Below, piece by piece: positions 50,578 through 60,245 of a stretch of DNA of 64,000 nt. Under the pieces are notes generated by a model, which was not told the origin of the DNA, did no database searches, and saw nothing but the letters and a program-made list of their open reading frames with translations. The stretch comes from Siphonodentalium dalli (lineage: Eukaryota > Mollusca > Scaphopoda > Gadilida > Siphonodentaliidae), in NCBI GenBank assembly GCA_032622095.1, contig CP136063.1, forward strand, positions 34,632,106 to 34,696,105, read 5' to 3'. Numbering within the stretch: the first letter of the stretch is position 1; the number at the start of each line of letters is the position of its first letter. A program made the position numbers and the translations under genes.

Positions 50578-51642
50578 ATGGAAAAACACGAGTTTCCAAC
50601 TGAAAATGGTGACATTCAACAATCAAATTCAACTGGCACTGTGAGTCACCATGTTGCACCGTCTGGAGGGTATGAACATGATCAGTTACATAACGTAGAT
50701 ATGGATGGCGAAACCGATAAACCGATAACAGGTGCGAAGAGGGACCGATCATCGCCATTATCATCCTCCATTGAAACCAATTCCAAGAAAAACAGACCAC
50801 TGTATCAATCTCGTCTCATCAGTACCCCCATTCACTCCGAACATGATTCCGACAGTGACATTCAGCAAAATTTTCTCGAATCAAGTGTCTATTTTGAAAG
50901 TGGGTTGGTAAATGCCTTATCCAGTCCTAAAGTCATAGAGTCGTTGGCAAAAGCTATGCGAGGTATATTTCATGGCATGATAACTGAAGCCGCGTGCAAC
51001 GAAGTCACAAAAATTGTACCAAAGGATATTGTAACCATGGACACCCTTAAAACCGAACTCAAGAAGCGGGATGATAAAATCGAGAAATTAGAATATAAAC
51101 TGAAAATTGAATCGGAAGCGCGAGCTGAATTAGGTTGTGAACTCCGGGCCGAACTGGATGACTTGCAGCAATACGGTCGCAGAACCAACCTTCGCTTATC
51201 TGGTGTAACTGAAAAGTCAGGTGAAAAAACTGATGACATAGTTATTGGGGTAGCTGATAAAATTGGTGTGAAACTGAAACCGAAGGATGTGCATCGTAGT
51301 CACCGCCTGGGTACTAAGACGGATAACCGTAACAGCGCGACTAATGTAGGAAATCCCAGGCAGATTATATTCCGCCTACCTTCATATAGAGTTAGGAAGT
51401 CGCTCTTCGGTAATAGACGAAGTCTCGGAACAACCGACATGAATGATTATTCTGATAAAGGGAAACTCTACCTAAATGAAGATCTCACCCATACTCGAGC
51501 AGCCATAAGTTTGAAGAGAGACAAGAAGGTTGCCCAATGTTGGACATTTGATGGTAACGTATTCGTGCGTGTGACTGATGATAGTAGAGCTGAAAAAGTG
51601 AATACTCATCAACTAATGGACGCCTTCGAAGATCGCTTATAG
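50578..51642 (+). CDS. LINE ORF1 protein (coiled coil and RRM-like)
   Basis: The ATG at 50,578 has a strong context (ACTATGG). The protein is about 354 aa: a polar, Ser-rich N-terminus, a charged heptad-like stretch (KTELKKRDDKIEKLEYKLKI, about residues 155-195), then the LINE ORF1 RNA-binding core: LQQYGRRTNLRLSGV, DVHRSHRLG, RQIIFRLPSYRVRKSLF and LYLNEDLTHTRAAISLKRDK. It coats the element RNA as a chaperone. No internal stop, unlike ORF2. Confidence 0.85.
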   Translation: MEKHEFPTENGDIQQSNSTGTVSHHVAPSGGYEHDQLHNVDMDGETDKPITGAKRDRSSPLSSSIETNSKKNRPLYQSRLISTPIHSEHDSDSDIQQNFLESSVYFESGLVNALSSPKVIESLAKAMRGIFHGMITEAACNEVTKIVPKDIVTMDTLKTELKKRDDKIEKLEYKLKIESEARAELGCELRAELDDLQQYGRRTNLRLSGVTEKSGEKTDDIVIGVADKIGVKLKPKDVHRSHRLGTKTDNRNSATNVGNPRQIIFRLPSYRVRKSLFGNRRSLGTTDMNDYSDKGKLYLNEDLTHTRAAISLKRDKKVAQCWTFDGNVFVRVTDDSRAEKVNTHQLMDAFEDRL

Positions 51643-51649
51643 ATCTAAG

Positions 51650-52185
51650 AGTTCATCGGTGAACTAACGGTGAACTACTGTCTGGGTTAATTTTGACGCG
51701 CTGGGCGCTCCCAAATTGTGAAAGCTGTACATAGTTTACTGATCACTTCTTATTGTGTCTATAAGTTGACCAACTGAGTTCCATTCCTGATTCTTTATGT
51801 AGAATCCACAATGGACTCTCAACTGATGTTACAATGTTGAACTACATTGTTATAAATCTTATGCAAGGGGTGCATCAACCTATACCTGCCAGTCTCACAA
51901 ATAAAATGACATAATTATGACCTATACAAACCCATATTTAACTAGGCAATAGTAATAATTTTGGTCAAAATAGCGATACATAACGTTATATTTCTCAAAC
52001 AATAAGGTGCTCTGGCTTATCCGGTGATGACTAAAGCCCCTTTATGTATACATATAGTGGCCAAATGGCTGTATGAAAAAATATATCAAATATCCAAGTA
52101 ACTACATATACGCATGAATATAATATACTTACGAAATAATCAATGAATACATGTATCTATTGTCCTATATTCACGTAACACGATA
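51650..52185. other. Inter-ORF stretch lacking the expected endonuclease
   Basis: No AP-endonuclease motif was seen in any frame; AT-rich filler. The intact LINE would need about 0.7-0.9 kb of endonuclease coding sequence here. Confidence 0.5.
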
Positions 52186-52189
52186 CGTC

Positions 52190-54352
52190 ATCGATTACTG
52201 CGTTGTACATATTAGAAGGGACGTTCCAGAATGGCTTACTTGCGGTTTAAGACAACTAATGAGACAACGAAATAGATTGCATAAAAGTGCTAAAATCAAA
52301 AACACACCTAATACATGGAGTAAATTTCGGGCGAAACGAAACGAAGTCATTAGCGCAGTCCGGAAAGCCAAATTGGATTATGATAACAAACTTGATGCAA
52401 TACTTATTAATGACTCCGACAACTCAACATGGTGGAAACAATTTCAGAAATTAATCTCAAATGGTAAGCGCAATTCACTACCCCCCTCTCCAACTCAATG
52501 GCGAGCACATTATTTCTACTGTAGATAAAGTTAATGCTTTAAATTCATATTTTGTGATATATCCAGCATAGATGATTCTGTACATGATCTTCCCATACAA
52601 ACTCTACTAGTAACGGGCAACCCTACGCTGGGTGAGCTCAAAATAACGACAATTGACGTTTATGATGCTCTAAATGGTATGAAACCATCTAAGGCATGCG
52701 GTCCAGATATGATAAATCCTAGGGTCCTAAAACAATGTGCCAAATCACTCTGTGAACCTATAACACTGTTATGCAATGCATTTAGTGAAAACTGTTATTA
52801 TCCTTCTGAGTGGAAGCTGTCGAATGTATGTCCAGTTTTTAAATGTGGAGACCCAAGCATTCTATCGAATTACCGCCCAATTTCATTGTTAAGCTGTTTA
52901 TCGAAAGTTTTCGAGAAATGCATATATAAACATTTGTGGACGTTTCTTGATAAAAACGGGTTACTTTCTATGTACCAGTCTGGTTTTAAAAGAGGTGATT
53001 CGACTGTGTACCAGTTGACTGAAGTTTATGATTCTATATGTAGATCACTAGATGAAGGCAAAGAGGTTCGTTGCGTATTTTGTGATATGAGCAAGGCCTT
53101 TGACAAGGTGTGGCATAAAGGGCTTTTTCTCAAACTAAAAAAAATTGGCATTACGGAAAATGTGTATAATCTTCTCGTTTCTTACTTGGAACTTAGAAAG
53201 CAGAGGGTGTCAGCTGACAATGAACTATCTGAATGGTGTGCAACTACTGCTGGTGTCCCTCAGGGGTCCATTTTAGGACCCCTGTTATTCTTAATATATA
53301 TAAATGACATAACTGAAAATCTCGTGTGCAACATTCGTCTTTTTGCTGATGACACCTCTATCTTTCTTACAGTTGAAAATCCTAATATAGCCGCTGGTAT
53401 AATCAACCGAGATATTGAAACGATAGTCAGTTGGTCTGTAAAATGGCTTGTTAAATTTAATCCTCTCAAGACTGAAACACTACTAGTTTCGCGCAAGAAT
53501 GATCAACCGTTTCACCCCATTTTATTTATGGGAAATTCCATAATCACCGATGTGCAAGCGCATAAACATTTAGGTTTAACCTTTGACGATCGTGGCACTT
53601 GGAATACACACATTAATTCAATAACCGAGAAAGCCTGGAAAAAATTAAATATGATCAAACGTTTTAAATATAGGCTGAGCAGAAAGTCTCTCGAAATTTT
53701 TTATTTCACTTTCATTCGACCAATTTTAGAATATGCCTCCCCCGTTTGGGATAATTGTCCGGACTACTTACGAGATGATATTGAAGACATCCAATATGAA
53801 ATGGCGAGAATAGTTACCGGTGCAACCCGAAGTGTTAGTAATGCCAAGTTGATAGATGAGGCCGGGTGGGAATATCTTGACGATAGACGCAAGCAGCATA
53901 AATTGATCCAATTCTTCAAAATGAAAACCGGTAGGGCACCACCTTATATTAGTAATATGGTACCCCCAGAAAGTAACTCATTACATGACCACAACACTAG
54001 AAATACAATGAAACGCCCCCCTGATAGTAATAATGATTACTATATGCAATCCTTTCTTCCGTCGTCTGTCCGTTCGTGGAATGTACTCCCAGACTCTGTT
54101 AAAGAAGCAACTTCAATAGGCGATTTCAAACGCAATCTTAAACCTGATATATTAAAGCCTAAATACTACTTTACCAGCTATTCTAGGACAGCTCAAATTT
54201 ACCACACCAGGCTGAGATTAAGATGTAGCAATCTTAACAGCGATCTAAAAGATAACCACATCAAAGACTTGCCTTATTGCATGTGTGGTTGCATTGAAAC
54301 TGCTAGACATTTTTTTCTGGAATATAATTACACCTCGCACTCTGTACTCTGA
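52190..54352 (+). pseudogene. LINE ORF2 remnant: reverse transcriptase and C-terminal finger
   Basis: The first piece (52,200-52,485) is the pre-RT linker (DVPEWLTCGLRQLMRQRNRL, TWWKQFQKLISNG). Two frameshifts (about 52,485 and 52,550) lead to a long open frame: MKPSKACGPDMINPRVLKQC, NYRPISLLSCLSKVFEKCI, FCDMSKAFDKVWHKGL, AGVPQGSILGPLLFLIYIND, RLFADDTSIFLTV (catalytic ADD near 53,345), KHLGLTFDDRGTWNTHI, RPILEYASPVWD and a C-terminal CMCGCIETARHFF finger. RT itself appears intact over about 550 residues. The N-terminal endonuclease is missing. Confidence 0.9.
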
Positions 54353-54452
54353 CTTTCTCTCTAAAATTCTGACATTATCTTCTTCCCTTTGTCTCGCCTC
54401 CACCTCATATTTCTTCTTTCTATGGATCTTTTTTATGCCTCTATTATTTACC

Positions 54453-54477
54453 CCTACTTGACTTGCAGTCAAGTAGG
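54453..54477 (+). other. Perfect hairpin in the LINE 3' region
   Basis: CCTACTTGACT-TGC-AGTCAAGTAGG, an 11-bp stem with a 3-base loop, about 100 bp after ORF2 and 130 bp before the element end. 3' stem-loops are recognised by some LINE reverse transcriptases; that role is inferred here. Confidence 0.6.
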
Positions 54478-54610
54478 GCTGTGCCATTGTCAAGGGAGAG
54501 GGCTTCAAATAAGCCTATGGCTTGTTGCTTAATCCCATTTTTCTTCTAAATTTGTATCTATTGTAATTATTTATCTGAATGTCCATAGAGGGAAAAATAA
54601 ATACTGTTTA

Positions 54611-55060
54611 AACTAACTGACTGGTCAGGTAAATTGCCACACCACGGCTACCCCACAACATGGAACAACATGGAAAAAGACTAAACATCTTACCAAAGCA
54701 GGCACACATTGAAGAAGCGCTTAAATTATAATTACAGATAGCAATGCTGAGAAATTACAAAGAAAATGTATGCTGTAAAAACAAAGGATGTCCCGACTGA
54801 GCTCTATAAATAATATGAATATTCATTGTTATACTCTATGCATAATCATAATTGTACTCGACACTTGACATACATATAAACATTACATATATGTAATACT
54901 GTTAATTTGAATATCCCAACATCTCACTCAACAAAAAATACTTTCCAGCAATATATATATATAGATAATTTCTTTCTTATTTACTTACATGTAACTAAAG
55001 ACGGGGGTATCTTACAATTCGTCTGGATTGGCTCACAACCACACCAATACTTGTTTGTGA
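54611..55060. other. No feature seen
   Basis: AT-rich; an (AT)n tract near 54,953. No coding or repeat signal. Confidence 0.5.
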
Positions 55061-56634
55061 CAGGGTTGGGGTAATCGTAATCAGTAATTGTAATCAAAGT
55101 GATCGATTACACAATTTGGAGTAATCACCTGTAATCACCTGTAATCAGTAATCGTGACATTTTTTTATTACAAGTAATCGTAATCGATTACTTTAAAAAG
55201 TACCTGTAATCATGATTACATTTTGATTACTTTTTTGATTACTTTTATTAAAATATCAATATGAATGGATACCCATAGTCTCATAGTATAGTACTGTGCA
55301 GTATGCACAAATACAAGCCAACAAGAGAATTTTTATTCGAACTTCTTAATTCGACCAACCCTGACATATTAAACAATTTGGCAATCTTTATAAAACTCGG
55401 GTTGAAAAAAATTTAGTGGAAAGGACACAATCATGAATGATGAATAAGGTTCGTAATAAATGCAAATATTGTTTGTTCGTTTGTAGCTTTATTGTGCGTG
55501 TTTTGTATATGTTTAGGGTATGCTAATACTGCGTGTTTGTTTGTTTCAATTTGTCAAATGTATCTTGTATGTTTACAACATCTAGTTTATTGTGATCATT
55601 TTATATGATGTTCTATATGTGTAAATAGTGTAAATAGTTAACCATCGCTCATGTTCCATGTAAAAATGGCTGAGATTAAAGCATCATTCATTCATTCAAC
55701 ATAAGAGAGTTAACACAATTTCACCATGTGTTATATTAGTGGTGCATTGCGAAGTGATATGCCTTGATGTAACACAAAGGCCCTTATGAATAATTGTTTG
55801 TTTTATTGGAATAACAAGTCTATGTTAAATAGCAGTTATGTGTTGAAGTTTGTTCACTTTGAAATCATTGTTATCGAAACAGTGTTTTCATTGAGTGTGA
55901 AGCCAGCTCAGTGAGCTCGACACACTGTGAAACCATCTCACTGTGAATATACAGGTGTGACCATGTTTAGATAAACAAAACACAAGTCACGTATATAAAT
56001 CCCACACATTTGCTTCAAACCATATCATCAGTGTTCAGAACTGCAATCATGTCTACCGTTTTGAATCACTTCCACATGCCAGACACTCCATCTGGTACTA
56101 CTTTAAAAGTACAATGCAAATATTGTCCAAGCTATATTTCCGGGGCAAGCAAAAGCACTTCCAACTTTCTGACACATATCACCGGATTCAAGCCAACAAA
56201 AGATAGTAACCTTCGCCAAGTCATCAACCAAATATGCCGCAAATGACTCCCGCCAGGTCATGCTGACAGCACATTCGAAGACTTCATGACGGTCAAGTGC
56301 AATGGCAGAGTTTAAGACCATTTCAACTTGTTGAATGTATTTATTGCTTGCTTGTTTTATCCATTCCTTGTTATATGTTATAAAGTGATGTTTTTATTCA
56401 ATAAAATTTGATATTTTAATTTAATTCATTTCATTATTTATTTGTGGGATCAAAATGGTTGGAAACTAGCAGTTGTAATCAAATGTAATCAAAAAGTAAT
56501 CGATTACATTTACTAAAGTAATTGTAATCATAATCAATTACATTGAAAAATAGTAATCAGTAATCGTAATCATGTAAATCAAAAGTAATTGTAATCGTAA
56601 TCGATTACATTGGTATGTAATCGCCCCAACCCTG
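55061..56634 (+). mobile_element. hAT element with TAATC-rich subterminal arrays
   Basis: Termini CAGGGTTGGGG and CCCCAACCCTG; exact 8-bp GTTTGTGA at 55,053-55,060 and 56,635-56,642. The first 190 bp and the last 165 bp carry about 28 TAATC/GATTA motifs, three as TAATCGATTA. Such arrays are the presumed transposase landing sites. At 1,574 bp it encodes only a BED finger, so it is non-autonomous. Confidence 0.9.
56049..56246 (+). CDS. BED-type zinc finger protein of the hAT element
   Basis: ATG 56,049; 65 codons. It reads MSTVLNHFHMPDT, then VQCKYCPSYISGASKSTSNF and LTHI: a C-x2-C pair, the conserved S-T-S/N-x2 loop and one H, the second zinc histidine being replaced (LTHITGF). It stops shortly after the finger. 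As a stand-alone DNA-binding domain it could bind the element's own termini; more likely it is a truncated transposase. A poly(A) signal (AATAAA) follows at about 56,399. Confidence 0.65.
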   Translation: MSTVLNHFHMPDTPSGTTLKVQCKYCPSYISGASKSTSNFLTHITGFKPTKDSNLRQVINQICRK

Positions 56635-56642
56635 GTTTGTGA

Positions 56643-57480
56643 TATGCCCTCAAAGTAGTTTCTAGATACTAGTAGTTTTATACACGATAATGCATGTAGT
56701 CTGTACGTATGCGTGGATATAAAATACAAGCCATCTGTGCAATTAATTAGTGATACTTGTTTTAGGGGGTAGCAGGAAGACAGCCCGGCAGGGCTAGGCT
56801 AACCCCCAACAATATATGCAGCATTTACTTTATTATATGTTACGGCCGTTGTATTATTCATGTGTATATCGTAAATAAAATTAACTATCCTATCCTAGTA
56901 TGGATTTGTATTTTTTAATTTAAAAAAATTCACCCTTCAGACATATGCTATTGATATTAAATTAAAATGATGGCTTATAACCAATATAAATTATCTATGC
57001 AGTGGGTAACAGGCAGATAAAGCAAAATGCGTCCTCTTGTTATTGAGTGTTCATTAACAAATGAACCTGATCTAAGACAACAATTGAATATTCTTATAGA
57101 TTATATGTGATGCCTTGTTTTGAAGATCCCTCTCATGCGCACATGCTTTAATGTCAATAAATGAATATGCTTGCAACCTAAGTGCTTAGACAATAGATGG
57201 ACCACATTTGTAGCAGTATATGTTGGCCTCTCTCGTAAACACGGGGTATTCTATGGCATCTTGTTGGCTTAAGAATTTTGTTTTCGCTTTTAGCTTAGCG
57301 AATCTTTATGAGATGGAATTATAAACAATACTTTCAGATTCAGATGTAACTATGGCAACACGCATACAAAGATCGGCACTCCAACAATACGTTGTGCATG
57401 AAAAAGTCGACAGATTTTGCGAGAATCATAATTTCGTGTGCTGTTAGCTTGTCACCAGGTATCTTATAAAGAGTGCAGGA
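56643..57480. other. No gene seen
   Basis: AT-rich; contains CCCGGCAGGGCTAGGCTAAC near 56,784 and a run TAAATAAAATTAACTATCC. No recognised repeat or coding sequence. Confidence 0.5.
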
Positions 57481-57499
57481 TCATCCAAAAATAGGAAAA

Positions 57500-57955
57500 A
57501 GATATTGAGCGTGTGTCATCTCAAGAACAACATAATTCAGAAGTTAAGGGATTCTATAGGAATGACTACGACACAAAGAAATGTAATTCCAGATGAAATG
57601 TTCGGCGAGCATGGTATAACAACGGCAGATAATGCGTCGGTGTGCGACTATAGGATTCAGAAGGCCAAACGGACAATAGATTTAACAAGCACCAACATTC
57701 AGACTACTTTGTTAATGGGATGAAGCCACTGTTTACAGAAAATTTCAAAACTGCCCGACTACCAGGATTATTGGATTGGACCAATAACAATCGTGAGTCA
57801 CTGAATCATTTTCTAAATCAGTTGATTGGAACTCAAAACCTTTAAAGGCACTATTTAATATAGTTGATAATAGAATGAACACAAAATCAACAGAAGTAAG
57901 AAACAAACATATTAAAATGATGTGGAACACTCCGGTATGGTGACAATGTAGAATT
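57500..57955 (+). pseudogene. Decayed MULE-like transposase fragment
   Basis: Frame 1 (to 57,723) reads CHLKNNIIQKLRDSIGMTT and IPDEMFGEHGITTADN; a neighbouring frame continues with MKPLFTENFKTARLPG and LDWTNNNRESLNHFLNQLIG. The W-T-N-N-x-x-E-S-x-N-H block is the region after the third catalytic residue in a widespread invertebrate Mutator-like transposase family (recalled). Frameshifts and stops abolish function. The flanking sequence 57,955-58,190 recurs inverted at 33.7 kb. Confidence 0.6.
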
Positions 57956-58190
57956 TTGTAGTAATTTTTACAACATATGTTTATATATGAGTTAAGTGCA
58001 GTGACTCGCGATGGCGAAATCGTTTTCGTTAGTTTATCACCGATTGTTGAGTCCCGAATCGAATAGTACATATTTACAATTGATCAGAGTTCTGATGATG
58101 TTTTCCATGGGTTGGTATGGTTGATTTGCTTCAAATTTCTGTCTATGTTAGTAGAATGTTACATTCCTCCAGTTGTCATAGCTTATGTCC
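57955..58190 (+). repeat. Repeat pairing in inverse with 33,735-33,960
   Basis: Shared blocks: CGCGATGGCGAAATCG, TAGTTTATC(A/G)CCGATTGTTG, GTCCCGAATCGA, GGTATGGT and ATGTTAGTAGAATG. It follows the transposase relic and may be its 3' untranslated or terminal region. Confidence 0.65.
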
Positions 58191-58255
58191 CCTGAATACT
58201 AACTGATCAGTGTCACACACCGAACAAGTACATAATATGTCATTAATAGATTTCT

Positions 58256-58408
58256 ATGGGAAATAAAGCCAGTGCACGAGAAGATGATGAGAACAACTGG
58301 TGGCCACCAGAGGATGATGTTTGCAGCTGTAGGCCTAAGCGCAGGGAAAAAACCAGGACAGCGCAAAATAAAATGAACGGCAAAGACAACGACAATCCCT
58401 TCCAGTAA
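58256..58408 (+). CDS. 50-aa ORF with N-myristoylation-type start
   Basis: ATG 58,256 to TAA 58,406-58,408. It begins MGNKASAREDDENNWWPPED and continues CSCRPKRREK with a basic, then Asn/Asp-rich end. MGNxxS fits the consensus for co-translational myristoylation, and the basic patch would aid membrane binding. A retropepsin fragment lies 0.5 kb downstream, so it could be the matrix end of a retroelement Gag; it could equally be a small host exon or chance. No family recognised. Confidence 0.3.
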   Translation: MGNKASAREDDENNWWPPEDDVCSCRPKRREKTRTAQNKMNGKDNDNPFQ

Positions 58409-58409
58409 T

Positions 58410-58890
58410 TTTTCCAGAATATCTAGAAACTCTGTTAAATATCGCTTGTAACAATTTTTTTTTTATTTCTATGTAAATAAAAGGTCGCTTATCCCATGTC
58501 CCCCGAATCGAGGTGGCTTTTTGGAACATTGACTTTTTGTAAGAACAAAAAAGTTGAGCCACACACACCTATGGTTATTGTTATATGTGACACATATTAT
58601 GTGTATATGTTCCCGCATCTGGGATAATCTTGTTGAAATTTCTCGAAACTTTAAAAAAAGAAAAAGAAAAAAAAGTGACTCACTGGCCAGTACCATTCGT
58701 ATTTGGACTCCTGGCAACGCTGACCACACATTTTACAGATTACAGTTAATGTTAGATGAACAGTAAATAAAAAGATAATAAAACGCATCCAAATAGAGTC
58801 TGCGGACCAGTAAAAGTAACCGCTTCATTAGACACACATAATTCCTGCATTTGCGGCTTTTGATCAGGCTTAACACAGCACCAAATAAAT
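58410..58890. other. No feature seen
   Basis: AT-rich with A-tracts; no convincing gene. Confidence 0.45.
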
Positions 58891-58896
58891 ATTAAA

Positions 58897-59330
58897 TTGA
58901 ATTTGTCAATTACTGAATATAAAAATAATTTGAAGCTTATGGAAGGCATAAATGCACAAGTATCATCGTCAATATTAATTACAATAGGCCTTCAAAAATA
59001 TCGTGCCATACTTGACAGCGGTGCAGAGATTAGTTCATGTTCACTAAAATTTTATAACAATTTTAAATATAAACCACAAATGCAAGAAACCCAGTTTAAT
59101 GAAACGTCTGTCAGTGGTGATGCCTTGACCATAAATGGTTTCATAATATTGAATTTCCAGATTAATGCATCGATCTTTGTTAATTGGATCAGATTTTCTC
59201 AATGCCAATGGCGCCAGATTGTATTTTGATCGCCAGATAAAGAAAATTAATGGTAATATCGTACCACTTATTGCGGATATTCAATCGCCAGCTTGGTTAG
59301 AGTTCAATCTGCCCAAATGATTCCTCCAAA
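58897..59330 (+). pseudogene. Retropepsin (aspartic protease) fragment of an LTR retroelement
   Basis: The frame has no ATG at its start and reads SSSILITIGLQKYRAILDSG AEIS-type sequence (catalytic D-S-G near 59,018-59,026), a flap-like NETSVSGDALTINGF, then after a frame change near 59,180 the C-terminal SDFLNANGARLYFD and VPLIADIQSPAWL. This is a Ty3/BEL-type protease with its following linker; no RT follows, as a 40-bp tandem array takes its place. Confidence 0.7.
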
Positions 59331-59474
59331 AACTACAATATTAACAACAGCATGTATAATTGATGGTAATAAGATGTTTGTCGCTGTTATCAACACATGA
59401 ACATTCTTGGACATTTATCTCACATTCACATTGCCTGCCAGAACTTTCTTCATTCTCCAAATTTTGGATAATTA

Positions 59475-59768
59475 ACTGTTCACTGATAAACCAGTGCCCT
59501 AATGACATACATGTACTGTTTACTGATAAACCAGTGCCCTAATGACATACATGTACTGTTCACTGATAAACCAGTGCCCTAATGACATACATGTACTGTT
59601 CACTGATAAACCAGTGCCCTAATGACATACATGTACTGTTCACTGATAAACCAGTGCCCTAATGACATACATGTATATGTACTGTTTACTGATAAACCAG
59701 TGCCCTAATGACATACATGTACTGTTTACTGATAAACCAGTGCCCTAACGACATACATGTACATGTAC
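59475..59768 (+). repeat. 40-bp minisatellite, seven units
   Basis: Units of ACTGTT(C/T)ACTGATAAACC + AGTGCCCTAATGACATACATGT start at 59,475 and repeat every 40 bp with almost no variation except a 6-bp insertion (ATGTAT) near 59,673. The homogeneity indicates recent expansion. Confidence 0.95.
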
Positions 59769-59950
59769 TTTTTACCAGAATGTTCGTTTGCATGTATGGG
59801 GGAAAATGAGGTTTCTATCTACATTGTATATTAATCTTGTGTTTAGACGAGGAAGAACAATCAGATACACGTGTTTACAGAAGCACAATGTTATGTGCAG
59901 TAGAAAATGGAATGCAGGAGGGTTCTCAAATTGGTTAAATTACTATAGTA

Positions 59951-60162
59951 CAGTAATGCCCAAAGTAATTGACCACTTAACCACAGCAGAATTATGGGTA
60001 ATTTTTCAGGATTTAGTCGGAAATATGGCTTGTTGCATTCATCGGAAAGTTCTCGCCGAGAGCATTCCTATGAATGGCAACAAGTCATATTTCCGACTAA
60101 ATCCTGAAAAATTACTCATAATTCTGCTGTGATTAAGTGGTCAATTACTTTGGGCATTACTG
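59951..60162. mobile_element. Palindromic CAGTAATGCCC MITE, TA duplication
   Basis: 212 bp; TA at 59,949-59,950 and 60,163-60,164. It is collinear with 19,263-19,472, with the arms meeting at TTCTCGCCGAGAGCA. Confidence 0.85.
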
Positions 60163-60245
60163 TACTGTTTCTGCCAGAACACAGCTTAGACATTGTGTTA
60201 GTCAGAACATCCTCGCTTATCAGACTGTTCGTTTGCATGTATGGA

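Larger units (their letters stand above)
50300..54610 (+). mobile_element. LINE with ORF1 and ORF2, endonuclease region lost
   Basis: The order is 5' leader (50,300-50,577), ORF1 (50,578-51,642), 0.5 kb without coding text where the AP endonuclease should be, ORF2 remnant with RT (about 52,190-54,352), and a 3' region with a perfect hairpin (54,453-54,477) and a short A-rich end near 54,600. It is CR1/Jockey-like by RT motifs. The loss of the endonuclease and two frameshifts make it inactive. Confidence 0.85.

Noticed and set aside
58897-59229. Host aspartic protease
   Set aside because: The short retroviral-type D-S-G fold half with a following retroelement linker indicates an LTR retroelement relic.
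59475-59768. Regular 40-bp repeats as CRISPR-like
   Set aside because: There are no spacers; units abut directly.
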